DNA of 62,402 bases from Flavobacteriales bacterium. GTDB lineage: Bacteria; Bacteroidota; Bacteroidia; Flavobacteriales_D; UBA2798. Location of the stretch: assembly GCA_019694795.1 (NCBI GenBank), contig JAIBBF010000014.1:1-62402 (forward strand), written 5' to 3'. Of this stretch, positions 55,840 through 62,402 are shown piece after piece; position 1 is the stretch's first letter; the number at the start of each line of letters is the position of its first letter. The position numbers and the translations under genes were made by a program. The notes below the pieces were generated by a model. The model did not search any database. It was not told the origin of the DNA and was given only the letters and a program-made list of their open reading frames with translations.

Positions 55840-56373
55840 ATGAATGATGAACAGCTGATCCGTGAATGTCTCGAAGGCAGGCCGGGAGCCCAAAAAGCTC
55901 TTTACGACCGGTTTTCGCGTAAAATGATGGGTGTTTGCTTAAGATACTCAGCAAGTTACGAAGAGGCGCAGGACATCCTTCAGGATGGTTTCGTTAAGGT
56001 TTTTGAGAAATTAAAGTCCTTTAACGGTATGGGTTCTTTTGAAGGTTGGGTAAGGCGGATTTTTGTTAATACGGCTTTGGATGCGTATCGGAAGTCGAAA
56101 CAGGAACGCCAAATGCAGGATATAGATGATGTAGGTTATGCACTTTCATCGGGGCACGACATTGTATCTGATATTTCAGCTGAAGATTTACTTAAAATTC
56201 TTCAGAAGATTCCCGCAGGATACCGGATGGTTTTCAATTTATATGTGATTGAAGGATACAGTCACAAAGAAATCGGAGATCAGCTGGGAATTACCGAAAG
56301 CACTTCAAAGAGTCAATTTTCGAGAGCTAGAAGTTATCTGATGACTATTCTCGAAAAACAAAACATGATATAA
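55840..56373 (+). CDS. ECF-type RNA polymerase sigma factor
   Basis: 177 residues. Sigma region 2 (about 8-80; ALYDRFSRKMMGVCLRYSASYEEAQDILQDGFVKVFEKL) and region 4 (about 115-170; LQKIPAGYRMVFNLYVIEGYSHKEIGDQLGITESTSKSQFSRAR) are both complete. This is a typical ECF sigma factor of the Bacteroidota type. The next gene starts 4 bases later (GTG) and looks like its membrane partner. A -7-like TAATTTCG (55824-55831, one mismatch) lies 8 bases upstream of the start. Confidence 0.93.
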   Translation: MNDEQLIRECLEGRPGAQKALYDRFSRKMMGVCLRYSASYEEAQDILQDGFVKVFEKLKSFNGMGSFEGWVRRIFVNTALDAYRKSKQERQMQDIDDVGYALSSGHDIVSDISAEDLLKILQKIPAGYRMVFNLYVIEGYSHKEIGDQLGITESTSKSQFSRARSYLMTILEKQNMI

Positions 56374-56377
56374 GAAC

Positions 56378-57514
56378 GTGGAAAAGAATACGAACATAGA
56401 AGATCTCTTCAGAGATAAATTAAACAGCCTAGAAGCCGATCCGGGTCCTGGTGTTTGGGAGTCGCTGCAGTCGCAAATCGGGCAGTCCTCTACGGTTTCT
56501 TCCGTAGCAGGCAGCACGAGTGTTTGGTCAACAAAAGGAATACTTTTGGTTTCCGGAATATCGGTACTTGGTGGCTTAGGACTGGGATATTTCATTTCAT
56601 CCAATAACAGCGAAGCGGCGAAAGAAAACAATCCTAAAACGGAAACAGTTGCCATTGAAAATACCAATCCGGTAACAGAGAGTAACGAATCGCCGATTAC
56701 GTTTACCGAAACGGATCATACATCTTCCATCATTTTAGAAACAAAACCCCAAAAACCGGGAGAAAGTCCGCAAAAGGTGAAAATCACGGTTAAAAACGAT
56801 AATAAAGGGGAATCCATTGCTAATTTTTTCATGACGCCAAGCGCCAAGAAAGAACAGCTGATGCAAAACCCTGCCGTAGTTACAAACGACAAATCTTCCG
56901 AAAACAACAAAAGCACTTCTGCTAACCCTATTGCAACCGACACGAAAAAGGAGAATTCAGTTGTACAGGTAAAAGAAGAAAAGCTGGTAGAAAACCACGT
57001 GGTTGCTTTGATTAAGGCAAGTACTACGGGTGGACCTGCCCCATTATATGTTGAATTCAGCAATGAATCGTCCGCAGAAAATCTCGAATGGAATTTTGGT
57101 GATGGAGAAATCTCTAAAGAAGCTAATCCGCTGCACAAATTCGAAGAGCCCGGTTCATATACCGTATCGGTGGTGGTAAAAGATCAAAAAGGAAACCGGT
57201 CAACCGATCAAATTACCATTGTAGTACGCGAAGGATCATCCATTAAAAATCCAAATGTTTTTTCACCGAATGGTGATGGAAGAAATGATTATTTCGAGTT
57301 TGAAACCAAAAATATTACAGCGCTAACCGTTCAGGTGATTGAAATAAAATCCGGACGTGTATTGTTTGAAACAGATGATGTAAACTTTAAATGGGATGGT
57401 CGCGATAAAAGCGGCACGAAGGTGGATCCGGGGGTTTACATGTACCAGTTCCGGGCCATTGATAAATCCGGTAAAGAATACAAAGGCGCGAGTCAGCTGA
57501 CCATTAACTATTAA
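56378..57514 (+). CDS. membrane protein with anti-sigma-like N-terminus, PKD domain and gliding-type C-terminus
   Basis: 378 residues from GTG 56378. A cytoplasmic N-terminal part (about 1-45; NIEDLFRDKLNSLEADPGPGVWESL) resembles the short anti-sigma/FecR-like N-termini in Bacteroidota. One membrane helix (about 51-71) follows, then a low-complexity linker, a PKD domain (about 208-285; WNFGDGEISKEANPLHKFEEPGSYTVSVVV), and a C-terminal gliding-associated/FlgD-like domain (about 290-378; NVFSPNGDGRNDYFEF and WDGRDKSGTKVDPGVYMYQF). It starts 4 bases after the sigma gene stop, so the two are coupled. It is probably the anti-sigma or sensory partner; this is inference. Confidence 0.75.
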   Translation: MEKNTNIEDLFRDKLNSLEADPGPGVWESLQSQIGQSSTVSSVAGSTSVWSTKGILLVSGISVLGGLGLGYFISSNNSEAAKENNPKTETVAIENTNPVTESNESPITFTETDHTSSIILETKPQKPGESPQKVKITVKNDNKGESIANFFMTPSAKKEQLMQNPAVVTNDKSSENNKSTSANPIATDTKKENSVVQVKEEKLVENHVVALIKASTTGGPAPLYVEFSNESSAENLEWNFGDGEISKEANPLHKFEEPGSYTVSVVVKDQKGNRSTDQITIVVREGSSIKNPNVFSPNGDGRNDYFEFETKNITALTVQVIEIKSGRVLFETDDVNFKWDGRDKSGTKVDPGVYMYQFRAIDKSGKEYKGASQLTINY

Positions 57515-57529
57515 TCTACTTGCTATAAA

Positions 57530-57559
57530 GAAGCCCCGGAGTAATCTTCGGGGTTTTTT
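57530..57559 (+). terminator. terminator after the sigma operon
   Basis: CCCCGGAG (57534-57541) / CTTCGGGG (57546-57553) with loop TAAT, followed by six T. Confidence 0.82.
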
Positions 57560-57585
57560 GTTTTCATTCTAAATACATTTCCCAT

Positions 57586-57593
57586 TACATTTG
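57586..57593 (+). promoter_or_regulatory. -7 element of the ferritin gene
   Basis: TACATTTG, an exact TAnnTTTG match, ends 17 bases before the ATG at 57611. Confidence 0.55.
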
Positions 57594-57610
57594 GGATAAA
57601 TTCTATTGTT

Positions 57611-58132
57611 ATGCTTCCTAAAAAAGTTGAATCAGCGCTGAATCAGCAAATCGAAATAGAGGCACAGTCCTCTCAGTTTTACCTGGCCATGGCATCCTGG
57701 GCCGAGTGCAATGGATTTCCGGGCGTAGCCGAGTTTTTGTATATGCATTCGGACGAAGAGCGTATGCACATGCTTAAGCTGGTGAAATATGTAAATGAAC
57801 GTGGTGGACACGCCGTTGTTCCTGCCTTGAGTCAGCCCCCAAAAACATTTAAAGATATCAGCACCATTTTCGAAAAACTGTTATCGCACGAAATCATGGT
57901 TTCTTCAGAGATCAACAAAGTGGTGGATGTTTGCTTAAAGGAAAAAGACTACTCCACACACAACTTTATGCAGTGGTATGTTTCTGAACAAATCGAAGAA
58001 GAATCGCTGGCCAGAACCATTATGGATAAAATTAAAATGATTGGTTCAGATAAAGGCGGATTATATCTTTTCGACCGCGATATTTTAACCATACGCGCTC
58101 AAACTACAGCGAACGCTAAAGGAAATGCCTAA
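57611..58132 (+). CDS. ftnA: bacterial non-heme ferritin
   Basis: 173 residues. All ferroxidase and third-site ligands known from E. coli FtnA occur at the same residue numbers: E17, E50, H53, E94, Q127 and E130. It oxidises and stores iron as a 24-mer in the cytoplasm. Length is typical. Its 3' end overlaps the next gene (M28 peptidase) by 8 bases. Confidence 0.94.
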   Translation: MLPKKVESALNQQIEIEAQSSQFYLAMASWAECNGFPGVAEFLYMHSDEERMHMLKLVKYVNERGGHAVVPALSQPPKTFKDISTIFEKLLSHEIMVSSEINKVVDVCLKEKDYSTHNFMQWYVSEQIEEESLARTIMDKIKMIGSDKGGLYLFDRDILTIRAQTTANAKGNA

Positions 58133-59054
58133 ATTTTCCGGTTTTATTTTTTTACTGATTTTTCTACTGTGTTATTCTTTTTCCGAAGCCAACACAGTAG
58201 ACTCATTGGTGTTAAAACGACATGTTTATCGCCTTACCCACACTAAAAAAGCGAGAAACTATTCCCATCCCGAAGCGCTGGAAGAAGCCTCTTTGTATAT
58301 CCGCACACAGCTGGATAGCATGGGTCTGAAATGGAGAAAACAGCATTATTACGCCGATTCCGTTTTGTATCACAATGTGGTGGTCACCTATGGTGATACA
58401 AGCCTTCCCCGTTTGGTGATTGGCGCGCACTATGATGTATGCATGGATTTACCCGGGGCAGATGATAATGCATCCGGCGTTGCTGGATTGCTGGAGTTGG
58501 CGCGATTGTTAAACCATGAAAATCCGGGGTTAAAAAACTGTATAGAAATGGTTTTTTATACACTGGAAGAACCCCCGTATTTCCGAACGGAAAAAATGGG
58601 AAGCTATATTCATGCGGCAGATCTTGCTCAGCGAAAAGTGGAGGTTTCCGGAATGATAAGTTTGGAAATGATTGGCTTTTATTCCGAAAAAAAAGGTTCC
58701 CAAAATTATCCCGTTTCTCTGATGAAATTATTCTATCCCTCTAAAGGAAATTTTATTGCGGTGGTGGGTAAAAAGGGAATGAAACGGATGGCAAAAAAAT
58801 TTAAAAAAGGAATCCGGAAGAATGCAGAAATAGGTTCAGAAATGCTGATTGCCCCAGCCAAATTACAAGGGGTTGATTTTTCGGATCATCTTAATTACTG
58901 GTTGTTCGGATTTAAGGCGATTATGATTACGGATTCTGCTTTTTTACGCAATAAAAACTACCACCGTAAAACCGATACCTATTTAACCCTCAATTATGGC
59001 AAAATGAGTGAGGTGGTGAATGGAATTTTTCATACCTTAAAGAAGAATTTCTAA
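58125..59054 (+). CDS. secreted M28-family peptidase
   Basis: 309 residues: signal peptide (about 1-22), M28 domain with H102 (GAHYDV), D113 (GADDNASG), E148-E149 (TLEEPPY), E181 (SLEMIGF) and H280 (NYHRKTDT). The metal-binding set is complete, with Glu at the fourth position instead of the commoner Asp. It starts inside the ferritin 3' end with an 8-base overlap and is followed 3 bases later by the D-x-F repeat gene. The target peptides are unknown; a link with ferritin is only positional. Confidence 0.85.
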   Translation: MPKFSGFIFLLIFLLCYSFSEANTVDSLVLKRHVYRLTHTKKARNYSHPEALEEASLYIRTQLDSMGLKWRKQHYYADSVLYHNVVVTYGDTSLPRLVIGAHYDVCMDLPGADDNASGVAGLLELARLLNHENPGLKNCIEMVFYTLEEPPYFRTEKMGSYIHAADLAQRKVEVSGMISLEMIGFYSEKKGSQNYPVSLMKLFYPSKGNFIAVVGKKGMKRMAKKFKKGIRKNAEIGSEMLIAPAKLQGVDFSDHLNYWLFGFKAIMITDSAFLRNKNYHRKTDTYLTLNYGKMSEVVNGIFHTLKKNF

Positions 59055-59057
59055 ATT

Positions 59058-59780
59058 TTGTTTCTACGATTTTTTTTCACCCTGGTGATGCTGGTATGCG
59101 CCACATCCATTTGGTCGCAACGCGATAACAAAGGCGTAAGCGATGGGAAAAAAACATTTAATTCTTCCGGTAAAAAGAAACAGCAATCGGTAAAGTCGAC
59201 CTTTAACGCCAAACCACAAAAGAAGAACAACCCCAAGTCTAAAGATCATTTTTCGGCCGAGCGGAAAAAATCGACCGGCGGCTCTCGTTCGGATCATTTT
59301 GTAGCCAGCAAACCTAAAGGGAAAGGGTCCTCTTCCGAAAACGATTTTTTTACTTCAGGAGCGGGCAAAAAGAAATCCGGCAGCGGAGGCGATTTTTTTA
59401 AGGCCGATTATTCCAAAAAACCAAGAATGGTAACTTCCGACGCCTTTGTAAGCTCTTCAGGCAAAGGTAAGGGTGGAAATACGGGCGATAGTTTTAAGGG
59501 AAGTGGTAAAAAGTCGGGCGATAAATTTAATACGGGCGATTCGTTTACAGGAAAAGGCAAAAAGAAAACCGTAAAAGCCGGAGAAGGCTACGGAAAGCGG
59601 AAATTTGTCCTGTTTCAGTCGAAAGAAGACCGGGCCAAGTCCAAAAAGGAGCGAAAAGAGCGAAGAAGTGCCGATTTCCGGTACAATGAGCGGAAACTGG
59701 AAAAACAAAAGCGGAAAGACCGCAAGAAGAAGGATGAAAAAGGAGCGCTACCCAATCCTGTGCTGAAACAAAATTACTAG
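59058..59780 (+). CDS. secreted, highly basic low-complexity protein with regular D-x-F repeats
   Basis: 240 residues from TTG 59058, only 3 bases after the peptidase stop; ATG 59088 is an alternative. A signal-like N-terminus (1-20, ending in ATSIWSQ) is followed by a Lys/Gly/Ser-rich chain. D-x-F triplets occur at residues 63, 79, 96, 112, 128, 144, 155 and 161, with a spacing close to 16 residues for the first six. The C-terminus (about 185-230) is almost all Lys/Arg/Glu. I do not recognise the family. It could be a surface or matrix protein that binds acidic polymers, but that is inference. Confidence 0.7.
   Translation: MFLRFFFTLVMLVCATSIWSQRDNKGVSDGKKTFNSSGKKKQQSVKSTFNAKPQKKNNPKSKDHFSAERKKSTGGSRSDHFVASKPKGKGSSSENDFFTSGAGKKKSGSGGDFFKADYSKKPRMVTSDAFVSSSGKGKGGNTGDSFKGSGKKSGDKFNTGDSFTGKGKKKTVKAGEGYGKRKFVLFQSKEDRAKSKKERKERRSADFRYNERKLEKQKRKDRKKKDEKGALPNPVLKQNY
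59244..59546 (+). repeat. array of D-x-F motifs at about 16-residue spacing
   Basis: Codons for residues 63-163: DHF, DHF, DFF, DFF, DAF, DSF, DKF, DSF. Spacings are 16, 17, 16, 16, 16, 11 and 6 residues, with Lys/Gly/Ser-rich linkers between. Confidence 0.75.
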
Positions 59781-59880
59781 TCCCGATTTTGGCACGGTTT
59801 TCGCCTTTTGAGGTTTCGTCCCAATGGAGCGATATTTTATATATATTGCGAAACAATTAAACTGAACACTCAGTACAAAG

Positions 59881-60405
59881 ATGAAGAGGTTGGTTCTGAT
59901 CCTATTACTCGTACTGCCATCGCTTTCGATGGAGAAGGGCGCATTGGATCCTAAGGACACTCACAAAACAGTAAAAGCTTTGTTTGTGTATCAGTTTGCA
60001 ACATTGGTGGATTGGCCGAAGGAATTCAAGCAAGGGGATTTCATCATCGGTGTTTTCGGAGATTCTCCGCTCTATGATGAATTGGTTTCGAAATACTCGA
60101 ATAAATCAGTAGGGAAACAAGCCATTAAAATCAAAACCTTTCCGACTTTTTCAGAAGTAAGTCACTGTCACATTCTCGTTGTTGCTCCCGACCAGAGCGA
60201 CCGGGTGTCGGAATTATCGAAAAAATTTAAAAGTAAAAGCACACTCATAGTCACCGAAAAAGAAGGGAAACTAAGAGAAGGGGCCGTAATTAACTTTGTT
60301 ATTAAGGACAACAAACAATCGTACGAACTCAGCAAGTCCAATGCGTCGAAATACAAATTGGTGGTGGGTTCTAAATTAGAAAACCTTGCTGCCCGAGTAG
60401 AATAA
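59881..60405 (+). CDS. YfiR-family (DUF4154) periplasmic protein
   Basis: 174 residues: signal peptide (about 1-17), then the YfiR fold (KALFVYQFATLVDWP, FIIGVFGDSPLYDEL, HILVVAPDQSDRVSEL, LIVTEKEGKLREGAVINFV). In Pseudomonas YfiR inhibits the diguanylate cyclase YfiN from the periplasm. It is the first gene of a cluster that goes on with a TPR protein (4 bases later) and a HAMP receptor (20 bases later). The output in this bacterium is not visible because the window ends. Confidence 0.83.
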   Translation: MKRLVLILLLVLPSLSMEKGALDPKDTHKTVKALFVYQFATLVDWPKEFKQGDFIIGVFGDSPLYDELVSKYSNKSVGKQAIKIKTFPTFSEVSHCHILVVAPDQSDRVSELSKKFKSKSTLIVTEKEGKLREGAVINFVIKDNKQSYELSKSNASKYKLVVGSKLENLAARVE

Positions 60406-60409
60406 TATT

Positions 60410-61312
60410 ATGAAAAGGATATCCTACATATTGGTGTTTGTGCTCATGACCTTCCTGCAGGCCATGGCTCAGGGTCCTTTCGCTGAAGGTGCGCTGGTTG
60501 CGTACCAAAACAACGAATGGGATAAAGCAACCCGTTTAATCGATAGCGCAATTGTATCGCCATCGGAAGCAGGTGATGCCTTTACCTGGCACTTAAGAGG
60601 ATTTATTTACCGCGATGTCTATAAGCAGGTGGACAAAGAGGACCGTTATTCAAAGGCACGACCCATTGCGATTGAGTCATTCTTTAAATCGAACGAACTG
60701 GATAAAAACAACGATTTCACGGCACGCAACAACGGATCTTTAAAAAGCATAATTGTTTCCTATTACAACGATGCGGTTCGTTTAATGGACACTACCAATT
60801 ATGCTGAATCCGAAAAGTTTTATAACGAGTATAAAAAACAAACGCAACGTTTAACCCCCGGTACCGACTTTACCAAATCGGATGTGGAGTATTACAATGC
60901 GCTTGCAACGGTGTTGGTAAAAAAATACAACCGGATGGATAAAGGCTCTGATGAGTTTTTTAATCAAGCCATTCGTGTATACGAAAAAGTAGTTGAACTG
61001 GATTCGGCCAACTGTCTTGCACATTACCAGATTGGTATTTTGTACTACAACAAAGGCGTAGAGATTTTATTAAATCTTGATCCTACCACTCCACTGGAAG
61101 ATATTGTAAAAGCGCAGGAAACCTGTGTGGATTTATTCCTCTTATCGAAACCACACATGTATAAAGCATGGGAGTTACAAAACTGCAAGGATATTAATCC
61201 ACTCGAAATAGCAGAGGGCCTCAGCGGTATCCATTACCAGTTGAACGAGCCCGACAAGTTTAAGTATTGGGAAGATCTGAAAAAGAAACTTCAGGAAGGA
61301 CAGGATAAATAA
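60410..61312 (+). CDS. secreted TPR-type protein of the YfiR cluster
   Basis: 300 residues: signal peptide (about 1-21), then helical TPR-like pairs throughout (ALVAYQNNEWDKATRLID, RVYEKVVELDSANCLAHYQIGILYYNKGVEIL). There is no catalytic motif. It starts 4 bases after the YfiR gene stop and precedes the HAMP receptor by 20 bases, so the three are likely one operon; it may join the sensory complex in the periplasm. Confidence 0.78.
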   Translation: MKRISYILVFVLMTFLQAMAQGPFAEGALVAYQNNEWDKATRLIDSAIVSPSEAGDAFTWHLRGFIYRDVYKQVDKEDRYSKARPIAIESFFKSNELDKNNDFTARNNGSLKSIIVSYYNDAVRLMDTTNYAESEKFYNEYKKQTQRLTPGTDFTKSDVEYYNALATVLVKKYNRMDKGSDEFFNQAIRVYEKVVELDSANCLAHYQIGILYYNKGVEILLNLDPTTPLEDIVKAQETCVDLFLLSKPHMYKAWELQNCKDINPLEIAEGLSGIHYQLNEPDKFKYWEDLKKKLQEGQDK

Positions 61313-61332
61313 AAATTGATTCGGCCACTCTC

Positions 61333-62402
61333 ATGAAGCTAAGATTTACCATTGGCAGAAGAATTGGACTCGGATTCGGTGTCGTCATTTTCTTCATTGT
61401 CCTCATTTTTACACTCACCGTTCGTAACGTGGTTAGTGGTTTGGAAATTTTCGAAGAATCCAAACAACTCAACGAGCGCATTACCCGCATTGAAACTCCT
61501 TCGGTAAACCTGGTTATTGAGTTAAGTAATAATATTCAGGAATCGAAAGCCCTTATCACGAAGTGGGCAACAGAACAATCGCGTGAAGATAATCCCGATA
61601 AAATGCGATTGATTAGCTTAATGGGAACGGATCTTCCGCGTGTTACGAAGGATATTGACAACATGAAGGATTATTGGCCCAAAGAAGAAGTGGTCATTAT
61701 TGATACTGTTTTCTCATCGATTAATACCCTTCTGGATTTATACACGCAGGTTCAGGGATTACTTACTTCATTCGAAGACTATGCCGATGCGGAAAAAGCA
61801 CTTATGGCGCGTTTTCTGGTAGAGACAGACGGAGATATTGATAAGGAAGCTAAAATGATTTTAGTTAACCTGAATCGCCTGAAACGAATGCAGGAATTAC
61901 GTCTGAAAAATTCGCGTGATGCTCAGGTGGCTTCGAGTGATAAAACAATGAAGTCGTATCAATTCCTCATTTACCTTTTAATATTTACGGGAATTGCGCT
62001 GGTTGTGGGTTCATTGTTGATTGCAACGTTTACTTCGCGTTCTATTGTAAAACCGGTTGGTAAACTGAAGGGCATGATTCAGCAAATGGGACGTGGAATC
62101 ATTCCTAAAGAACAAATGAAATCGAGGGATGATGAGATTGGTGAAATGGCTGTTGCACTGAATAATCTGGTTACCGGTTATCGTCGCACCACCGATTTTT
62201 CCCGTCAGGTGGGTATGGGTAATTTTAATTACAATTACGAACCGCTTTCTGATGAAGACGTTTTAGGTCACGCCCTTTTAAAAATGCGTGATGATTTAGC
62301 AGAAAACGAACGCATCCTCGAGCAAAAAGTAATTGAGCGTACCGAAGAAGTTGTTCGTCAGAAAGAAGAAATTGAAAAACAACGCCAGAAACTCGAAGAG
62401 CT
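61333..62402 (+). CDS. HAMP-domain membrane receptor, partial at the window end
   Basis: The first 356 residues are seen. The start is ATG 61333. A first membrane helix lies at about residues 12-32, then a periplasmic four-helix-type domain (about 35-205), a second membrane helix (about 213-236) and a HAMP domain (about 237-290; VKPVGKLKGMI...SRDDEIGEMAVALNNL). A coiled coil then runs to the edge (ILEQKVIERTEEVVRQKEEI). The output domain is outside the window; a SpoIIE phosphatase or a histidine kinase would both fit. It is the third gene of the YfiR - TPR - receptor cluster. Confidence 0.8.
   Translation, partial: MKLRFTIGRRIGLGFGVVIFFIVLIFTLTVRNVVSGLEIFEESKQLNERITRIETPSVNLVIELSNNIQESKALITKWATEQSREDNPDKMRLISLMGTDLPRVTKDIDNMKDYWPKEEVVIIDTVFSSINTLLDLYTQVQGLLTSFEDYADAEKALMARFLVETDGDIDKEAKMILVNLNRLKRMQELRLKNSRDAQVASSDKTMKSYQFLIYLLIFTGIALVVGSLLIATFTSRSIVKPVGKLKGMIQQMGRGIIPKEQMKSRDDEIGEMAVALNNLVTGYRRTTDFSRQVGMGNFNYNYEPLSDEDVLGHALLKMRDDLAENERILEQKVIERTEEVVRQKEEIEKQRQKLEE

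Noticed and set aside
56993-57004. Palindrome AACCACGTGGTT in the sigma partner gene, possible parS
   Set aside because: The outer positions do not match the parS consensus, and it lies within a coding region.

Overview
The window is an ordinary chromosomal stretch of a Bacteroidota bacterium, most likely a gliding or T9SS-bearing Flavobacteriales-type lineage. The evidence is a set of type IX secretion (T9SS) components (SprE/PorW, PorZ, GldM), several secreted proteins ending in T9SS type A or type B sorting domains, DUF4175, a YbeY of Bacteroidota type, an ATP synthase operon split in the Bacteroidota manner (atpBEFHAG without atpDC), and repeated exact matches to the Bacteroidota -7 promoter element TAnnTTTG. 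The finer taxonomic placement is inference. I see no insertion sequence, prophage, CRISPR array, rRNA or integrase.

Layout. Bases 1-7,700: the end of SprE/PorW, a small secreted TonB-C-like protein on the other strand, bactofilin, AtpZ and the F-type ATP synthase operon, closed by a strong terminator. Bases 7,760-12,340 (minus): a PQQ sugar dehydrogenase secreted by T9SS, recO and porZ. Bases 12,487-19,583 (minus): one long operon DUF4175 - RsbW-like ATPase - ybeY - mnmG - SAM methyltransferase, with two perfect 16-bp parS (ParB-binding) sites exactly flanking mnmG. Bases 19,735-23,790 (plus): gltX, a TPR-SpoIIE phosphatase, folB, tRNA-Cys. Bases 23,800-28,230: a T9SS cargo protein whose signal peptide is separated from the body by a frameshift, a monoheme cytochrome lipoprotein, and an orphan gldM. 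Bases 28,387-40,417: a TSUP permease with an esterase, a propeller-PAS-SpoIIE receptor, dxr, a CARDB-like secreted protein, rseP, a secreted protein of unknown function, an ALDH7-type dehydrogenase and a small acidic partner. Bases 40,434-52,000: a T9SS type B protein, a helical protein of unknown function, rnr, and a minus-strand operon of a MORN-repeat protein, a nine-PAS histidine kinase and a LytTR response regulator. Bases 52,378-62,402: rpiB, an M28 peptidase, a TlpA lipoprotein, an ECF sigma factor with a membrane protein ending in PKD and gliding-type domains, ferritin, a second M28 peptidase, a D-x-F repeat protein, and a YfiR - TPR - HAMP signalling cluster running off the end.

How the genes work together. 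The window is rich in the envelope and secretion machinery of Bacteroidota and in the signalling that probably controls it. T9SS parts (porW, porZ, gldM) are scattered among housekeeping genes, and at least four T9SS-type C-terminal domains occur. Three membrane receptors end, or probably end, in SpoIIE/RsbU-like phosphatase domains, and an RsbW-like ATPase is present, which suggests partner-switching regulation. The parS pair implies that this segment lies in the origin-proximal part of the chromosome. Exact -7 elements mostly lie 12-19 bases upstream of the start codon or tRNA, which implies short 5' leaders.
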